This document shows positions 47,340 to 57,567 of a stretch of 64,000 nucleotides of DNA, in pieces. The notes under the pieces were generated by a model. That model was not told where the DNA came from and searched no databases. It saw nothing but the letters and a program-made list of their open reading frames with translations. Made by a program: the position numbers and the translations under genes. This DNA is from Rhizobium sp. Leaf371 (GTDB taxonomy: Bacteria; Pseudomonadota; Alphaproteobacteria; Rhizobiales; Rhizobiaceae), in assembly GCF_001424045.1 (NCBI RefSeq), contig NZ_LMQB01000024.1:186001-250000 (forward strand), written 5' to 3'. How positions within the stretch are numbered: the first letter of the stretch is position 1; each line of letters opens with the position of its first letter.

Positions 47340-49209
47340 TCAGGAATACAAGAAGAGGAAGCCAACTGGTCTCATAGTCTGGATGTCCCTTCAAGGTCGG
47401 TAGCTCGGTCACGAGATGTTCCTTGAATACAATAAGTTCTGCAGCCACTTCCGGATCCTCGAGCACGATGATTTCACCGGTAAGAAAGAACCGCACGAGT
47501 TCCGACTGAACCTCCTCGCGAACATTTTCAGCTTCTTTGTTATGTTCCAGAAACCCGAGATTCGCGGCTTGACGCAGAACCCGCTTGGCGCTCTGCTCGT
47601 TGATCCGCAGGTCGCCCCTTAGTTCGGGGCGCTTCTCCAATATCTTTAAACTTATCGCGCCCTGTACGTTCCGCGCATCTTCGGCACTGAGCTGCTCGCT
47701 CACCTGCTCATTGAGATATCGCTGCGTCGTGCCTAGCAGCTTGTGCTGCGCCACTCTGTACGCTTCGAAGATGTCTCCCCCGGAAACGATATACGCTCGC
47801 AGGATTAAGGTAGGTCTGATCTTATCTAATGTGAAACGATAGCGGGTAAGTATCGGATCACCAGCCCTGAACCGGTCCCAGGCATCGAGCCAAGCCCTGG
47901 GAGAAACAGCTTTTACAGTTTTGCGCGTCCCACCGTTCCCGAGAACCAGGAAAAGCTTATCCGCATCCTGGGCCTCGGCGAATTTGATCAAAGGCTCTCG
48001 CATGCTCTGCACGCAGCGGAAAGCGGTTGCCGGATCGATGGATCGTCGGCTACTTGAAGCTAGGGAACGATCGTCTCCAGACGCCCAGATTGTTGTGATC
48101 ATCCGGTGTCCTGCTCGCTTCTTGACGTAAGTAATCTTCATATTGTTGGGATTAGCCGTACTCCTCATCGCATCGACCGCAAATCCAGCCGCGTACGACA
48201 CTTCGATCGGACGATCGATGAGCATGGTGACAAGAAAGGGGATCACGTTGTCTGGAGTTGAGTGAAGCAGATTCCGGATGTGACGAACCGAGTATTGATT
48301 ATAGATCCAACGAACTAACGGGTTGCCAGGCTCATCGATTGGAATGATACCGTCGTAAAGATGCTGTAAGAGGGCGATCATGTCCGTGTCGTCCGTCAGC
48401 TCATACTTCCAACCTCGTCGCAATTTCAACGGCTCGCGGGAAACACAATGTCTCTCAAGGAAGCCGATGGGGTCGAAGATACCGCTTGAAACGATTTGAC
48501 GAGCTTCCTGCCAATCGTACCAGAAATGTCGGATTCGGTTTTCGATCGCCTTCCTCGTCGCACCTAGAAGAAGGTCTATCCGCCGCAGAACCTGCGCGGA
48601 GTCGGTCAGATCGTTTAAGTTATCCAGTTCCGAAAGGGCTTCGCGAGTGGCAACGTCGATGATATGAATGTCTTCGCCGTCTCGAAGCGCCTTTTTAACG
48701 AGTGCGATAGACAGCTTCTTCCCCCCCTCCGGTTTTTTGATGCCGTTTAAGATTCTGAAGGCAGGAAGCACGCCTGCTGTCTGCATCCGAGCAACAAAGG
48801 CATGCACATTCGAACGGTACTGGTTCTTGGTTCTATCTCTGAGGTCAGGATCTGACAGGATAGAAAGCAACCACTCACCGGTTTGCAAACCCCACTTTTG
48901 GGCCGTCCAATCGGTAGTATTTGATCCGTCAACCCTGGCTAAGTCGGAAAGATATCTCATCCATCCCCGGATGGGGACCAAAGCGGCTAAAGCAGAGCCT
49001 TTCTCTTTTGGTGCCGTCCAGATTGTGAACTCTGCCGCCAGCTTCGCCGCCAGGGGTCCCAGACCAGAGCACGTTCTAAAGTTGAAGTAGACCCGAGTTC
49101 GTTCTGAACTGTGAGCTGAAGAGTAGACGAACAACTCGCCGTAACTCGTTGGGTTGATTTTCCCGGCCACAAATTTGAGCTTGTTAAGGTCGACATACTG
49201 CGTTGCCAA
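47242..49209 (-). CDS. Tyrosine recombinase, second of three
   Basis: A 655-residue protein. The catalytic end shows RPTLILRAYIVSGGDI (second Arg box), then AQHKLLGTTQRYLNEQ with the nucleophile Tyr, and an upstream LIDRPIEVSYAAG for the first Arg. A TTG start at 49207-49209 is inferred because AAGGAGGT lies seven bases upstream, inside the end of the first recombinase gene. The size matches TnpB of Tn554-like elements (about 630 residues). It likely acts with both neighbours as a multi-subunit recombinase. Confidence 0.78.
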   Translation of the reverse strand: MATQYVDLNKLKFVAGKINPTSYGELFVYSSAHSSERTRVYFNFRTCSGLGPLAAKLAAEFTIWTAPKEKGSALAALVPIRGWMRYLSDLARVDGSNTTDWTAQKWGLQTGEWLLSILSDPDLRDRTKNQYRSNVHAFVARMQTAGVLPAFRILNGIKKPEGGKKLSIALVKKALRDGEDIHIIDVATREALSELDNLNDLTDSAQVLRRIDLLLGATRKAIENRIRHFWYDWQEARQIVSSGIFDPIGFLERHCVSREPLKLRRGWKYELTDDTDMIALLQHLYDGIIPIDEPGNPLVRWIYNQYSVRHIRNLLHSTPDNVIPFLVTMLIDRPIEVSYAAGFAVDAMRSTANPNNMKITYVKKRAGHRMITTIWASGDDRSLASSSRRSIDPATAFRCVQSMREPLIKFAEAQDADKLFLVLGNGGTRKTVKAVSPRAWLDAWDRFRAGDPILTRYRFTLDKIRPTLILRAYIVSGGDIFEAYRVAQHKLLGTTQRYLNEQVSEQLSAEDARNVQGAISLKILEKRPELRGDLRINEQSAKRVLRQAANLGFLEHNKEAENVREEVQSELVRFFLTGEIIVLEDPEVAAELIVFKEHLVTELPTLKGHPDYETSWLPLLVFLNAAIEAMLPHVRQRGRKVAAEMGIEYLEPPIV

Positions 49210-49214
49210 GACAC

Positions 49215-50438
49215 CTACCTCCTTCGCTGGCGAAAGTCGCCTCCTAAGACGTCAGATAGGCTCCATCGAAGCTTCGCGAGATTGTCAAAGGCAGTCGATG
49301 CCTTCATGAACTCTGGGCTCTCCACGTTCATTTCCTCCTGTGCGATGTGCAGATAATGACACATAACATCAAAGGTCACGTCCATTTCGGCCTGAACTAA
49401 CAGACAAGCTTTGACAACATCCATGCCTGCAGCCAGGTATTCTTTGATTTTCGTCGTGGCAGACCTGTGTCTGTAGAAATGAGGTCGGATCTTCTTTAAA
49501 TGCTCTCCATTTTTAAGAGCCGCAACCTTCGCGGCGGCCTTCACCAAATTGGTGATCGACTGCGGGAGGTAACCCACGCCGCTTTTGGAAGAGACGAAGA
49601 GCTCGGGCGGGTCCAAGCCTTCCTTAAGCAGCCGTGGACGGATTTCATCACGAAACTCTATCAATTGCCGGACAAGGCTTACAGACATATAGGCGCGCCT
49701 TCGCCGATCTCGTTGCTTTTTAGCGCGCCAGAATGTGATCTCCATCACAGGCGGCTTGCCTTCCTTCTGAAGCTTTTCCAAGAGGCACCTAAATTCCGCA
49801 GCAGAGGGTATGTCGGCTTTTCCAAAGGTCGTGAGCTCCGATCTGCGAAGCGGTCCTCCATGTAAGAGCGCTATCATCGCGTGTCGCTGTTTCCGGAGTA
49901 CCCAAGACTTGGCAGAGGTCATCTCCGCTTCGACAAGCGCAAATTCGCCATCCGCCGGAAGATCCGGGACGTCTTTCTTTTCGCCGCGCTGCTTGAGCAG
50001 TTCGTGTTTAACGCCTTCTCCGGACATCAGGGAAATACGAAAATCTCTGGATCCTTCGCGGTTAGTCCCGATCATTCCGTGACATAACCCTTGCGATTCC
50101 GCGAAAACGAGCATCCTTAGAAAGACCGAAAGTACATTCTTCCAACTGCGAACCTTTGCTCCTCTTACAGTGAGCGCATGAGCTTGAAGCAACAGCAGGG
50201 TATCTTCGCTGACCTCAAACAAAGCAATGGACGAAACTTCAAGAACTCTGAGCACAGACACAATCTGGCCTCCGTATTGAAGCACCGTCTTCGGAGACCT
50301 TCCGTATGTAAGAAGGTGCAAGAGGAACATTGTGGCTGCCAGCACGATCCTTCCCTGCCTGTCATAAACGATGAGCCGCTCTCCACGGCGGACCAGCTTA
50401 GTACGAGGGAAAACTATCGTGGCCGGCCGCATTCTCAT
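49215..50438 (-). CDS. Tyrosine recombinase, first of three (TnpA/integrase-like)
   Basis: A 407-residue integrase. The N-terminal core-binding region (residues 35-150) includes YGRSPKTVLQYGGQI. The catalytic domain has LLHGGPLRRSELTTF (Arg I), PHFYRHRSATT (HxxR) and a C-terminal CHYLHI with the candidate Tyr nucleophile. The length is like TnpA of Tn554. It begins a four-gene minus-strand operon with almost no gaps. Its ATG overlaps the stop of a short upstream frame (50435-50620). Confidence 0.82.
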   Translation of the reverse strand: MRMRPATIVFPRTKLVRRGERLIVYDRQGRIVLAATMFLLHLLTYGRSPKTVLQYGGQIVSVLRVLEVSSIALFEVSEDTLLLLQAHALTVRGAKVRSWKNVLSVFLRMLVFAESQGLCHGMIGTNREGSRDFRISLMSGEGVKHELLKQRGEKKDVPDLPADGEFALVEAEMTSAKSWVLRKQRHAMIALLHGGPLRRSELTTFGKADIPSAAEFRCLLEKLQKEGKPPVMEITFWRAKKQRDRRRRAYMSVSLVRQLIEFRDEIRPRLLKEGLDPPELFVSSKSGVGYLPQSITNLVKAAAKVAALKNGEHLKKIRPHFYRHRSATTKIKEYLAAGMDVVKACLLVQAEMDVTFDVMCHYLHIAQEEMNVESPEFMKASTAFDNLAKLRWSLSDVLGGDFRQRRR

Positions 50439-50620
50439 GCGCCACCAATATCGTCTTGATCGGTATCTGAGAGTCGCTGGGAACCCGAGTAGTCATCAGA
50501 GGCCTCCAAACCCAAGACACGGCAACTTCGAAACCCAGCCAGGAAATGGACGCTCCACTGTTCAGCTGTTGCCAGCGGACTACTCGATAGCGAGGCTTCC
50601 AAGTTGCAACCCCTAATCAT
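50435..50620 (-). CDS. Possible leader gene of the recombinase module
   Basis: A 61-residue frame (from ATG 50618-50620; a longer start at 50653 is possible) whose stop TGA overlaps the ATG of the first recombinase (ATGA at 50435-50438). The sequence (start MIRGCNLEAS, end DTDQDDIGGA) matches no family I know. GGAGGGG lies just upstream but is close to the start. The coupling suggests it is translated, perhaps to control recombinase synthesis, but it may be chance. Confidence 0.35.
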   Translation of the reverse strand: MIRGCNLEASLSSSPLATAEQWSVHFLAGFRSCRVLGLEASDDYSGSQRLSDTDQDDIGGA

Positions 50621-50639
50621 TTCCCCTCCACGAATCGGT

Positions 50640-51004
50640 GACGAATGGAACATGTAGATAATAACTTATGATGTAAACGTCGATAATAATTATTTATATG
50701 AGGATATAATTGAATTTATACTTGACATACAAGGGAAATTGCAGTATGGAAAAACCATAATTGTTGACAATTTACACTATTTTCGGATAACCCGGCCAAT
50801 CCTTTTCTTTTTAAACAAAAATCTCAATTTTATATAAATCGGTTAATCTTTACAGGATTCAAAAAAAGCTTTGAGTTCAGGAATCGCGTGGCAGTGTTTT
50901 GCAAATCTGTGAGAGATGCGCACTCGGCCATAGTGCTTCAAGGATTGCGGCCGTGTCCTGCCGGGATGTTGCTTCGTTCCCTCAAGGATTCGGTTAGTCT
51001 CCTG
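50640..51004. other. Very AT-rich non-coding region between recombinase module and imu cassette
   Basis: Bases 50640-50880 have very low GC in a GC-rich genome, with long A/T runs, TTGACA-like hexamers near 50723 and 50764 followed by TATGGA- or TATTTT-like sequences, and no good frame. It likely holds promoters for the minus-strand module and could be an H-NS/MucR-type silenced leader or the end of the element. The GC rises again from 50880, and 50880-51004 has no gene. Confidence 0.6.
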
Positions 51005-54000
51005 CTACTGGAAGTTTCGCGCCTTCACCTTCAGCGTATCGATATGCAGATCGGGTACGAAGATGTCCCGCGGCTGCGGCACTTTCTTCGACCGGTCCCG
51101 CGCATCGCCACCACCCACGGAGCCGTGCGCGAACTCGTCGCCACGCCCTGACGTGACCTTGAACGCCGCATCCATGTCGGCCAGAGCGGAGAGGTCGCCC
51201 GAGAGATCGAAGAGCTGCTGCGCCACCAGGTGAACGACGTCGCCTTCCCGCTGGATGCGCCCATTGATCGCCATCATCGACGCCCCTAGCACCACGCGCC
51301 GGCGCTTTTCAAACAGGCTCGGCCAGACCACGATGTTGGCCGCCCCCGTCTCGTCCTCGATCGTGATGAACATCACGCCCTTGGCCGATCCCGGCTTCTG
51401 GCGGACCAGCACGAGGCCGGCCGTGTAGACCCAGCGCCCGTCCCTGCCCGCCATCGCTTCCTCGCAGGTGACCATGCTGCGCTTGGTAAGTTCCTTCCTC
51501 AGAAACGCAACCGGATGCTCGCGCAGCGTCAGGCCGACATGGCCATAGTCCTCGACCACATTGTGCCCCTCGGTCATCTGGCGCAGCGCCACATCAGGCT
51601 CCTGCTGTTCGGCAATTGCTCGCATCTCGCGCTCGGCCGCGGCAGCAAACAGCGGGAGCGGCTCGTCGCGCAACGCTTTGATGGCCCAGAGCGCGTCACG
51701 CCGCTCGAGCTTCAGGCTCGGCAAGAACGCATCTGCCTCCGCCAACTCGACCAGAGAAGCCGCCGGCACGCCGGAGCGCCGCCACATGTCATCGACACTT
51801 TCGAAGGGATCGTCCATGCGGGCCGCAACGATCCGGGCGGCATCGGTGGCGGCGAGCCCGCGCACCATGCGCATGCCGAGACGCACGGCCCGCATCTTCG
51901 TGCCCGGCACCTTCTCGAGCGTGCAGTCCCAGCGTGAGCGGTTGACGCAGACCGGCCGGATCTCGACACCATGGGCACGCGCGTCCCCGACGATCTGCGC
52001 CGGTGCATAGAAGCCCATGGGCTGGGAATTGAGGAGGGCCGCACAGAAGGCGTCGGGATGATGGCACTTCACGAAGTTGGAGGCATAGGCGATCAGCGCA
52101 AAGGACGCGGCATGGCTTTCCGGAAAGCCGTAGGATCCGAAGCCTTCGAGCTGGCTGAAGGTCTTCTCAGCAAACTCGGCCGAGTAGCCGTTCTTCACCA
52201 TGCCCGAGACCAGCTTGTCCTTGAACCGGCTTACACCGCCTGTGAACTTGAAGGTCGCCATGCTCTTGCGCAACTGGTCGGCCTCGCCACCGGTAAAGCC
52301 CGCGCAGACCATCGCCACCCGCATGGCGCTTTCCTGAAAGAGCGGCACGCCGAGCGTCTTGCCGAGCACGGACTCGAGCTCGGGCGTGGGGTACTCGACC
52401 TTCTCCTTGCCCTCGCGGCGACGCAGATAGGGATGCACCATGTCGCCCTGGATGGGACCGGGCCGCACGATCGCCACCTGGACCACGAGATCATAGAAGG
52501 TCCGGGGCTTGAGCCGTGGCAGCATGGCCATCTGCGCCCGGCTTTCGATCTGGAAGGTGCCGAGCGTGTCGGCCTTGCGGATCATCGCATAGGTGGCAGC
52601 ATCTTCCTGAGGGAGGCTGCCGAGATCGAGATCTTCGTGCTTGTGCGCGCGGATGAGGTCGAAGGCCTTGGACATGCAGGTGAGCATGCCGAGCGCGAGC
52701 ACGTCGACCTTCATCATCCGCAAAGCCTCGACATCGTCCTTGTCCCACTCGATGATCTGCCGGTCAGCCATGCTCGCTGGCTCGATCGGCACGAGATCAT
52801 CCAGGCGATCGTGCGTCAGTACGAAGCCACCTGGATGCTGGCCGAGGTGACGCGGGGCGCCCATGAGCTGTTGGGCAAGCGACAGGGTGAGCACCAGCCG
52901 CCGATCGTCCGGGTTGAGGTTCAGCTCCTTGACGTTCCTCTCGCTGACCGCCTCCGACCACGACCACATGCCGGACGACAGCGCCTTGATCAGATCCTCC
53001 GGCAGGCCCAGCGCCTTGCCGACATCGCGGATCGCGCCCTTGGCCCTATAGCGCGTGACGGTGGAACAGAGCGCTGCCTTCTGATGCGTGTAGGTCCGGT
53101 AGATCCACTGGATGACCTCTTCGCGCCGCTCATGCTCAAAGTCGACGTCGATATCCGGCGGCTCGTCGCGCTCCTGGCTGACGAAGCGCTCGAACAGCAG
53201 GTCGTTGGTCTCCGGATCGATCGAGGTGATGCCGAGGATGTAGCAGACGGCGGAGTTGGCGGCCGATCCCCGCCCCTGGCAGAGAATGCCTTGCGAGCGC
53301 GCAAAGCGCACGATCGAGAAGACGGTGAGGAAGTACGGCGCGTAGCGCATGGTGCGGATGAGATCGAGCTCATGGCGCACGGTCTTCAGCACGCTCGGGG
53401 GCAGACCTTCGGGATAGCGATCAGGTATGCACTCCCAGACATAGTGCTCGAGGGACTCTTGCGGTGTCTTGCCCGGAATGATCGCCTCTTCCGGATACTG
53501 GTAGGTCAGTTCCTCCAGACTGAAGGTGCAGCGGGACACGATCTCCATCGTTCGGGCGAGCGCCTCGCGGTGGCGCGGGAACAGACGCTCCATCTCCTCG
53601 GGCGGCTTGAGGTAGCGGTCGGCATGGCGTTCCCGCTCGAAGCCGACCTCGTCGATGGTCGTGTTGTTGCGGATGCAGGTGACGATGTCCTGGAGCTGCC
53701 GACGGCCGGGCTCGTGGAAGAGCACGTCATTCGTCACCACCGTGCGCACCCGGTAGCGATGGGCAAGGATCTCCAGCTCATGCAGCCGCATCTGGTCGTT
53801 GGGCCGGCGGCGCAGCGACAGCGCGAGATAGGCACGATCCCCGAAGGCACCGGCCAGCTTGCGGAGCTGCACCGCGCTGGTCTCGTCGGGCAGATCCGGC
53901 ACGAGCACGGCAATGAGGCCCTCGGCATAGAGTTCGAGATCCTCGAACGAGAGGATGCAGTTGCCCTTGCCGCCCCTGCCCTTGCCGAGCGTCAGAAGGC

Positions 54001-54268
54001 GGGTCAGGCGGGAATAAGCGGCGCGGTCGGTCGGATAAACAAGCACCGACATGCCGTCGGCCAGATCAAGGCGGCAGCCGACCACCAGACGAATGCCGGT
54101 CGTGCGCGAGGCCTCGAGCGCCCGCACGATGCCGGCAAGCGAATTGCGATCAACGATGCCGAGCGCCTCGATGCCAAGCGCATGGGCGGTCGCAAACAAC
54201 TCTTCTGCGGAGGACGCGCCACGCAGGAACGAGAAGTGGGTGGTGACCTGGAGTTCTGCGTACCTCAT
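51005..54268 (-). CDS. dnaE2: Error-prone DNA polymerase DnaE2 (ImuC)
   Basis: A 1087-residue C-family polymerase. It has a PHP domain ([18 protein letters not shown], then [14 protein letters not shown]), the catalytic PDIDVDF acidic triad (near residue 400), [13 protein letters not shown], a helix-hairpin-helix near [16 protein letters not shown] and a C-terminal OB fold. It performs damage-induced translesion synthesis with ImuA and ImuB. The ATG at 54266-54268 is preferred to longer frames. It lacks the tau/exonuclease contacts of replicative DnaE1. Confidence 0.95.
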   Translation of the reverse strand: MRYAELQVTTHFSFLRGASSAEELFATAHALGIEALGIVDRNSLAGIVRALEASRTTGIRLVVGCRLDLADGMSVLVYPTDRAAYSRLTRLLTLGKGRGGKGNCILSFEDLELYAEGLIAVLVPDLPDETSAVQLRKLAGAFGDRAYLALSLRRRPNDQMRLHELEILAHRYRVRTVVTNDVLFHEPGRRQLQDIVTCIRNNTTIDEVGFERERHADRYLKPPEEMERLFPRHREALARTMEIVSRCTFSLEELTYQYPEEAIIPGKTPQESLEHYVWECIPDRYPEGLPPSVLKTVRHELDLIRTMRYAPYFLTVFSIVRFARSQGILCQGRGSAANSAVCYILGITSIDPETNDLLFERFVSQERDEPPDIDVDFEHERREEVIQWIYRTYTHQKAALCSTVTRYRAKGAIRDVGKALGLPEDLIKALSSGMWSWSEAVSERNVKELNLNPDDRRLVLTLSLAQQLMGAPRHLGQHPGGFVLTHDRLDDLVPIEPASMADRQIIEWDKDDVEALRMMKVDVLALGMLTCMSKAFDLIRAHKHEDLDLGSLPQEDAATYAMIRKADTLGTFQIESRAQMAMLPRLKPRTFYDLVVQVAIVRPGPIQGDMVHPYLRRREGKEKVEYPTPELESVLGKTLGVPLFQESAMRVAMVCAGFTGGEADQLRKSMATFKFTGGVSRFKDKLVSGMVKNGYSAEFAEKTFSQLEGFGSYGFPESHAASFALIAYASNFVKCHHPDAFCAALLNSQPMGFYAPAQIVGDARAHGVEIRPVCVNRSRWDCTLEKVPGTKMRAVRLGMRMVRGLAATDAARIVAARMDDPFESVDDMWRRSGVPAASLVELAEADAFLPSLKLERRDALWAIKALRDEPLPLFAAAAEREMRAIAEQQEPDVALRQMTEGHNVVEDYGHVGLTLREHPVAFLRKELTKRSMVTCEEAMAGRDGRWVYTAGLVLVRQKPGSAKGVMFITIEDETGAANIVVWPSLFEKRRRVVLGASMMAINGRIQREGDVVHLVAQQLFDLSGDLSALADMDAAFKVTSGRGDEFAHGSVGGGDARDRSKKVPQPRDIFVPDLHIDTLKVKARNFQ

Positions 54269-54278
54269 GCGGCGTACC

Positions 54279-55790
54279 TCACGCGAAGATCCCGTGCAGG
54301 AACCAGCGTTGCGAGCCGGTGGCCAAGTTCTCACCGTCGCCACTGCGGAACACCCAGAAGCGCTCGCCTGCCTCATCCTCCAGCGTGAAGTAGTCGCGCA
54401 CGGCCGCACTTTCGCTGTCGCGCTTCCACCATTCGCCGAACACACGTTCCGGCCCATCCGCCCGCTTGACGCGTCTCCGCTTGCCCCGCCAGGTAAACGA
54501 CACGGGCGGCTGGTCGGGCAGGAGCGCGATGACGTCGATCGGGTCGGGGTGCGCTAGAAGACGCGTCGGGCGCGGCCAGTGTAGCGTCCATGACTCCAGC
54601 ACATCGGCGGCGGCGGCCGCAATCCGGCGCACGCTACGTTCCGGCACGTCGCTGGCAACAGCCGCATAGCGGTAGACCCTGTGACCGCGATTGCCGAAGA
54701 TGTCGATCAACGGAGTGATGTCGCGATCGGTGTCATCGACAAGGGTTGATACGCTCTGCGTCTCCTCCAGCGGCTCCGCCATGACGGCGGCCAGCGACAG
54801 CTTCTCGATCCCAAAACCCGGCTCGATCTTTTCGGTGCGGTCGCGGAAGAGCTTTGTCAGCCAGGCGATGTCGCGCGCAGGTTTTGCCGTGCCCGCCCGG
54901 ATTGCCTGGCGCGTGCCGTCCACTTTCTCCACAAGGAGATCGGCACGCCGGATGCCAAGCCCCCTCTCCTGCAGCTTCTCCACGAGCGCCACCACCAGAC
55001 GACCGACATACTTGTCGATGGTCTCGGCGGCTCCGATGGGCTCGGCAAAGGAGCGCGAGACGACGATGAGGTCCGGCGTGCGGACAGGATCGATCGGCTC
55101 AGACACGCGGCCGAACATCTCATCAAGCCGGCGGCCGATCTCCGGGCCGAAGCGAAGCGCCAGCGGCGCACGCGGCGTGGCGGAAAGTTCGCCGATGGTG
55201 CGGAAGCCGAGCGTGCGCAGATCGAACACGGTCTTCTCGGGCAGCCGCAGCCGCGCGATCGGCAGACGCTCGACGGCTCTCGCTGTCTGGCCCGTGGGCA
55301 CGATCACGGTCTCGCGCGCGATGGTGCGGGCGCAGGCGTGCGCGGCACCCCAGGTATCGGCGATGGCGACGCGTGCCGTGAGGCCCTTTGGGCGGAAGCG
55401 GTTGGCGATCCCGGAGATCATCATCGCCTCGCCGCCCTGGAGATGATCGGCGCCTTCCGTGTCGAGCACGATGCCGTCGGTGCCATCCACGGCTACGACA
55501 GGCGAGTAGATCTTCAACGCCCAGAGCGACAACCGCTCGAGCGCCCGTGCGTCCGCCACCGAATCGGCATCCACCATCATCAGCCCGGAGAACAAGGCCT
55601 GCGCCTTGGCGGCAGCCATGCCGACCCGCACACCGGCGGCAACGGCTGCCGCATCCGCTGACGATACCCAGCGCTTGGCACCGCTTCGCGCGATCACCAC
55701 CACCGGCTGCTCAGGCGGAATATCCGGATCGTCGCGACGGATGCGATCGGTCGGTAGCGTCGGCAGATAGATGGATACGACCCTGGGCAT
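54279..55790 (-). CDS. imuB: Y-family polymerase-like protein ImuB
   Basis: A 503-residue protein with a Y-family layout but no normal catalytic acids: the palm reads [19 protein letters not shown] instead of the SxDE motif. The start is the ATG at 55788-55790, overlapping imuA by 80 bases. ImuB is a non-catalytic hub that binds the beta clamp, ImuA and DnaE2. It lies 10 bases upstream of dnaE2, giving the usual imuA-imuB-dnaE2 order. Confidence 0.92.
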   Translation of the reverse strand: MPRVVSIYLPTLPTDRIRRDDPDIPPEQPVVVIARSGAKRWVSSADAAAVAAGVRVGMAAAKAQALFSGLMMVDADSVADARALERLSLWALKIYSPVVAVDGTDGIVLDTEGADHLQGGEAMMISGIANRFRPKGLTARVAIADTWGAAHACARTIARETVIVPTGQTARAVERLPIARLRLPEKTVFDLRTLGFRTIGELSATPRAPLALRFGPEIGRRLDEMFGRVSEPIDPVRTPDLIVVSRSFAEPIGAAETIDKYVGRLVVALVEKLQERGLGIRRADLLVEKVDGTRQAIRAGTAKPARDIAWLTKLFRDRTEKIEPGFGIEKLSLAAVMAEPLEETQSVSTLVDDTDRDITPLIDIFGNRGHRVYRYAAVASDVPERSVRRIAAAAADVLESWTLHWPRPTRLLAHPDPIDVIALLPDQPPVSFTWRGKRRRVKRADGPERVFGEWWKRDSESAAVRDYFTLEDEAGERFWVFRSGDGENLATGSQRWFLHGIFA

Positions 55791-56463
55791 CACAGGCTCC
55801 GACAGTAAATTCCGCGCATTCTCCCGATTTGACCCGCATCAGCTCCAGGAACCATTGCGGCCGGCCGACACCGGGAACCGGCAGCGCCACCGACGGCAGC
55901 ACGCTGACCCGCCACCGCGTGCTGGATGCCGTCGGCTGGCCGAAGTCATTGGCCTCCGTCTGCCGTCGCCATCGCCGCACCACGAGACCGAGCGTCCCGG
56001 ACTTCTCGGCGGCAAGCTGGAGCCGACGCGAGGCGGTCATTGGCAGGCGCACGAGTTCGCCGACCACGGCACCGAGACCGCCATGCGATAGGCCCTCTTC
56101 CATCGAAGCCAGCACGTCCTCCTCACGATCGACTTCCACGAAGACCACACGATTGGCATCGAGGCCCACCTGGGCAAGTGCCGGGAAGAACAGGTCCGGC
56201 CGCGTGAGGCACCAGACGACCTTGCCTTTCGTGCGGGCCGCGATCCCCGCGGCGAACAAGGCTGCCGCCGCACCGTCGACTGTGCCCGATCCGCCGCCGG
56301 CGATCTCGTGCAGCGCGCCACGGGCAAGACCGCCGCCCGGCAGAACGGCGTCGATCGCCAGCACGCCGAAGGGCAGCCAGCCGGCCTGACGCGGAACGCT
56401 GCATTCCAGCGTTGCGATCCGGTCGCGAAGCTCGGTGAGAACCTGTGCGCGGGCAGCCGTCAT
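55711..56463 (-). CDS. imuA: ImuA (SulA/RecA-like accessory of mutagenesis cassette)
   Basis: A 250-residue RecA-related protein that starts MTAARAQVLTELRDRIATLE. It contains LPFGVLAIDAVLPGGGLARG (around residues 30-49), as in the ImuA/SplB family, and a C-terminal segment ending in a basic tail. It supports DnaE2-ImuB translesion synthesis. It is the first gene of the cassette, with a LexA box 67 bases upstream. Confidence 0.9.
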   Translation of the reverse strand: MTAARAQVLTELRDRIATLECSVPRQAGWLPFGVLAIDAVLPGGGLARGALHEIAGGGSGTVDGAAAALFAAGIAARTKGKVVWCLTRPDLFFPALAQVGLDANRVVFVEVDREEDVLASMEEGLSHGGLGAVVGELVRLPMTASRRLQLAAEKSGTLGLVVRRWRRQTEANDFGQPTASSTRWRVSVLPSVALPVPGVGRPQWFLELMRVKSGECAEFTVGACDAQGRIHLSADATDRSHPSRRSGYSA

Positions 56464-56529
56464 CGATCACGCACTCCTTTCGAGATTTGCGGGTTACAAG
56501 CGCGGCATCATGCCGCTTACGAAGCTGAT

Positions 56530-56544
56530 GTTCATGACTTGTTC
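56530..56544. promoter_or_regulatory. LexA (SOS) box, perfect alphaproteobacterial consensus
   Basis: GTTC-ATGACTT-GTTC is an exact GTTC-N7-GTTC site. It is 67 bases upstream of imuA (minus) and 250 bases upstream of the SRAP gene (plus), so it controls imuAB-dnaE2 and could also affect SRAP. Confidence 0.9.
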
Positions 56545-56794
56545 TTTTTGAGATAGGAGTCAAGTCCGCGATGAATAGGAAAATAGTCGGAGGCGGACGT
56601 TCTGTGAGGAATCCGCTTTTGATTCAGAATGGTAAGTCGCGGACCACCTTCCGGATCATCAACAGGAAATGCGTCGGCCTGTGGAGGAGCGTCGCCGCTC
56701 ATTCGCATGGAGGCTGTTGCTCGCAAAATCGCGTCCGCGTGCTAGGATCGCCCGACCCGGCCTCTCGACCGGCCATTCCCATGGGAAGAGACAG

Positions 56795-57553
56795 ATGTGC
56801 AACCTCTACAACATCACGACGAACCAGGAGGCGATCCGCGCCTTTGCCAATGCTGCCCGTGACATCATCGGCAACATGGAGCCGTCGCTCGATGTCTACC
56901 CCGACCGGATGGCGCCGATCGTGCGCAATGCACCCGACGGCGTGCGCGAGCTTGCCTCCGTGCGCTGGGGCATGCCGAGTTCAAGCCAGGCGCTGTACGA
57001 GGCCGCGACCAAGCGGGCCGACAAGCTGCGCGCCAAGGGGAAGGACGTCGACTTCGACGCGCTGCTCAAACACGAGCCGGACGGTGGCACGACAAACGTG
57101 CGCAATACTGCAAGTCGCCACTGGAAGCGCTGGCTGGGCATCGAGAACCGCTGCGTCGTGCCGCTCACCCGCTTTGCCGAGCCGAACCCGGCCGGTAAAG
57201 TCGAAGGCGGACGCACGCCGAATGCCTGGTTTGCCGCCAACGCGAGTGAGCCGCTGATGTTCTTCGCCGGCATCTGGGTCAAGGACTGGACGAGCGTGCG
57301 CAAGGTCAAGGAAGGGCTGATCACCGCGGACTATCATGCCTTCCTTACCTGCCCGCCGAATGCGGTCGTCGGGCCGATCCACCCGAAGGCGATGCCGGTA
57401 ATCCTGACGACATCGGACGAGGTCGAGGCGTGGCTGACGCTGCCTTGGGCAGAGGCGAAGGCGCTGCAGCGTCCATTGCCGGAAGACCGGCTGGTTCTCC
57501 TCAATCCTCCTTCTGTTGACCGCGAGCTTGGCTCTGCTGACGCGTTATCGTAG
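56795..57553 (+). CDS. SOS response-associated peptidase (SRAP/YedK/HMCES family)
   Basis: A 252-residue protein that begins MCNLYNITTNQEAI: removal of Met exposes the catalytic Cys2 that forms a stable thiazolidine crosslink with abasic sites in single-stranded DNA. The conserved Glu and His (VGPIHPKAMPVIL) are present. Its function is protecting abasic sites at forks. It is divergent from imuA with the LexA box between them. The start was set at the Cys2-type ATG (56795). Confidence 0.92.
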   Translation: MCNLYNITTNQEAIRAFANAARDIIGNMEPSLDVYPDRMAPIVRNAPDGVRELASVRWGMPSSSQALYEAATKRADKLRAKGKDVDFDALLKHEPDGGTTNVRNTASRHWKRWLGIENRCVVPLTRFAEPNPAGKVEGGRTPNAWFAANASEPLMFFAGIWVKDWTSVRKVKEGLITADYHAFLTCPPNAVVGPIHPKAMPVILTTSDEVEAWLTLPWAEAKALQRPLPEDRLVLLNPPSVDRELGSADALS

Positions 57554-57567
57554 AGATGGCGTTGGCT

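Larger units (their letters stand above)
44035..50900. mobile_element. Putative integrated element with a multi-recombinase module
   Basis: A stretch of clearly lower GC starts right at the break in the GapR-like gene. It holds an intact GapR-like gene and four minus-strand genes typical of Tn554/GIsul2-like elements: three tyrosine recombinases in a row plus a small accessory protein. On the right it ends in ~250 bases of very A/T-rich DNA (50640-50880). The right boundary is not defined: the rest of the target gene is not found, so the element may extend past the window or may have deleted it. Confidence 0.55.

Noticed and set aside
51971-54388. An 805-codon plus-strand frame opposite dnaE2
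   Set aside because: Same shadow effect; dnaE2 on the minus strand has all family motifs.
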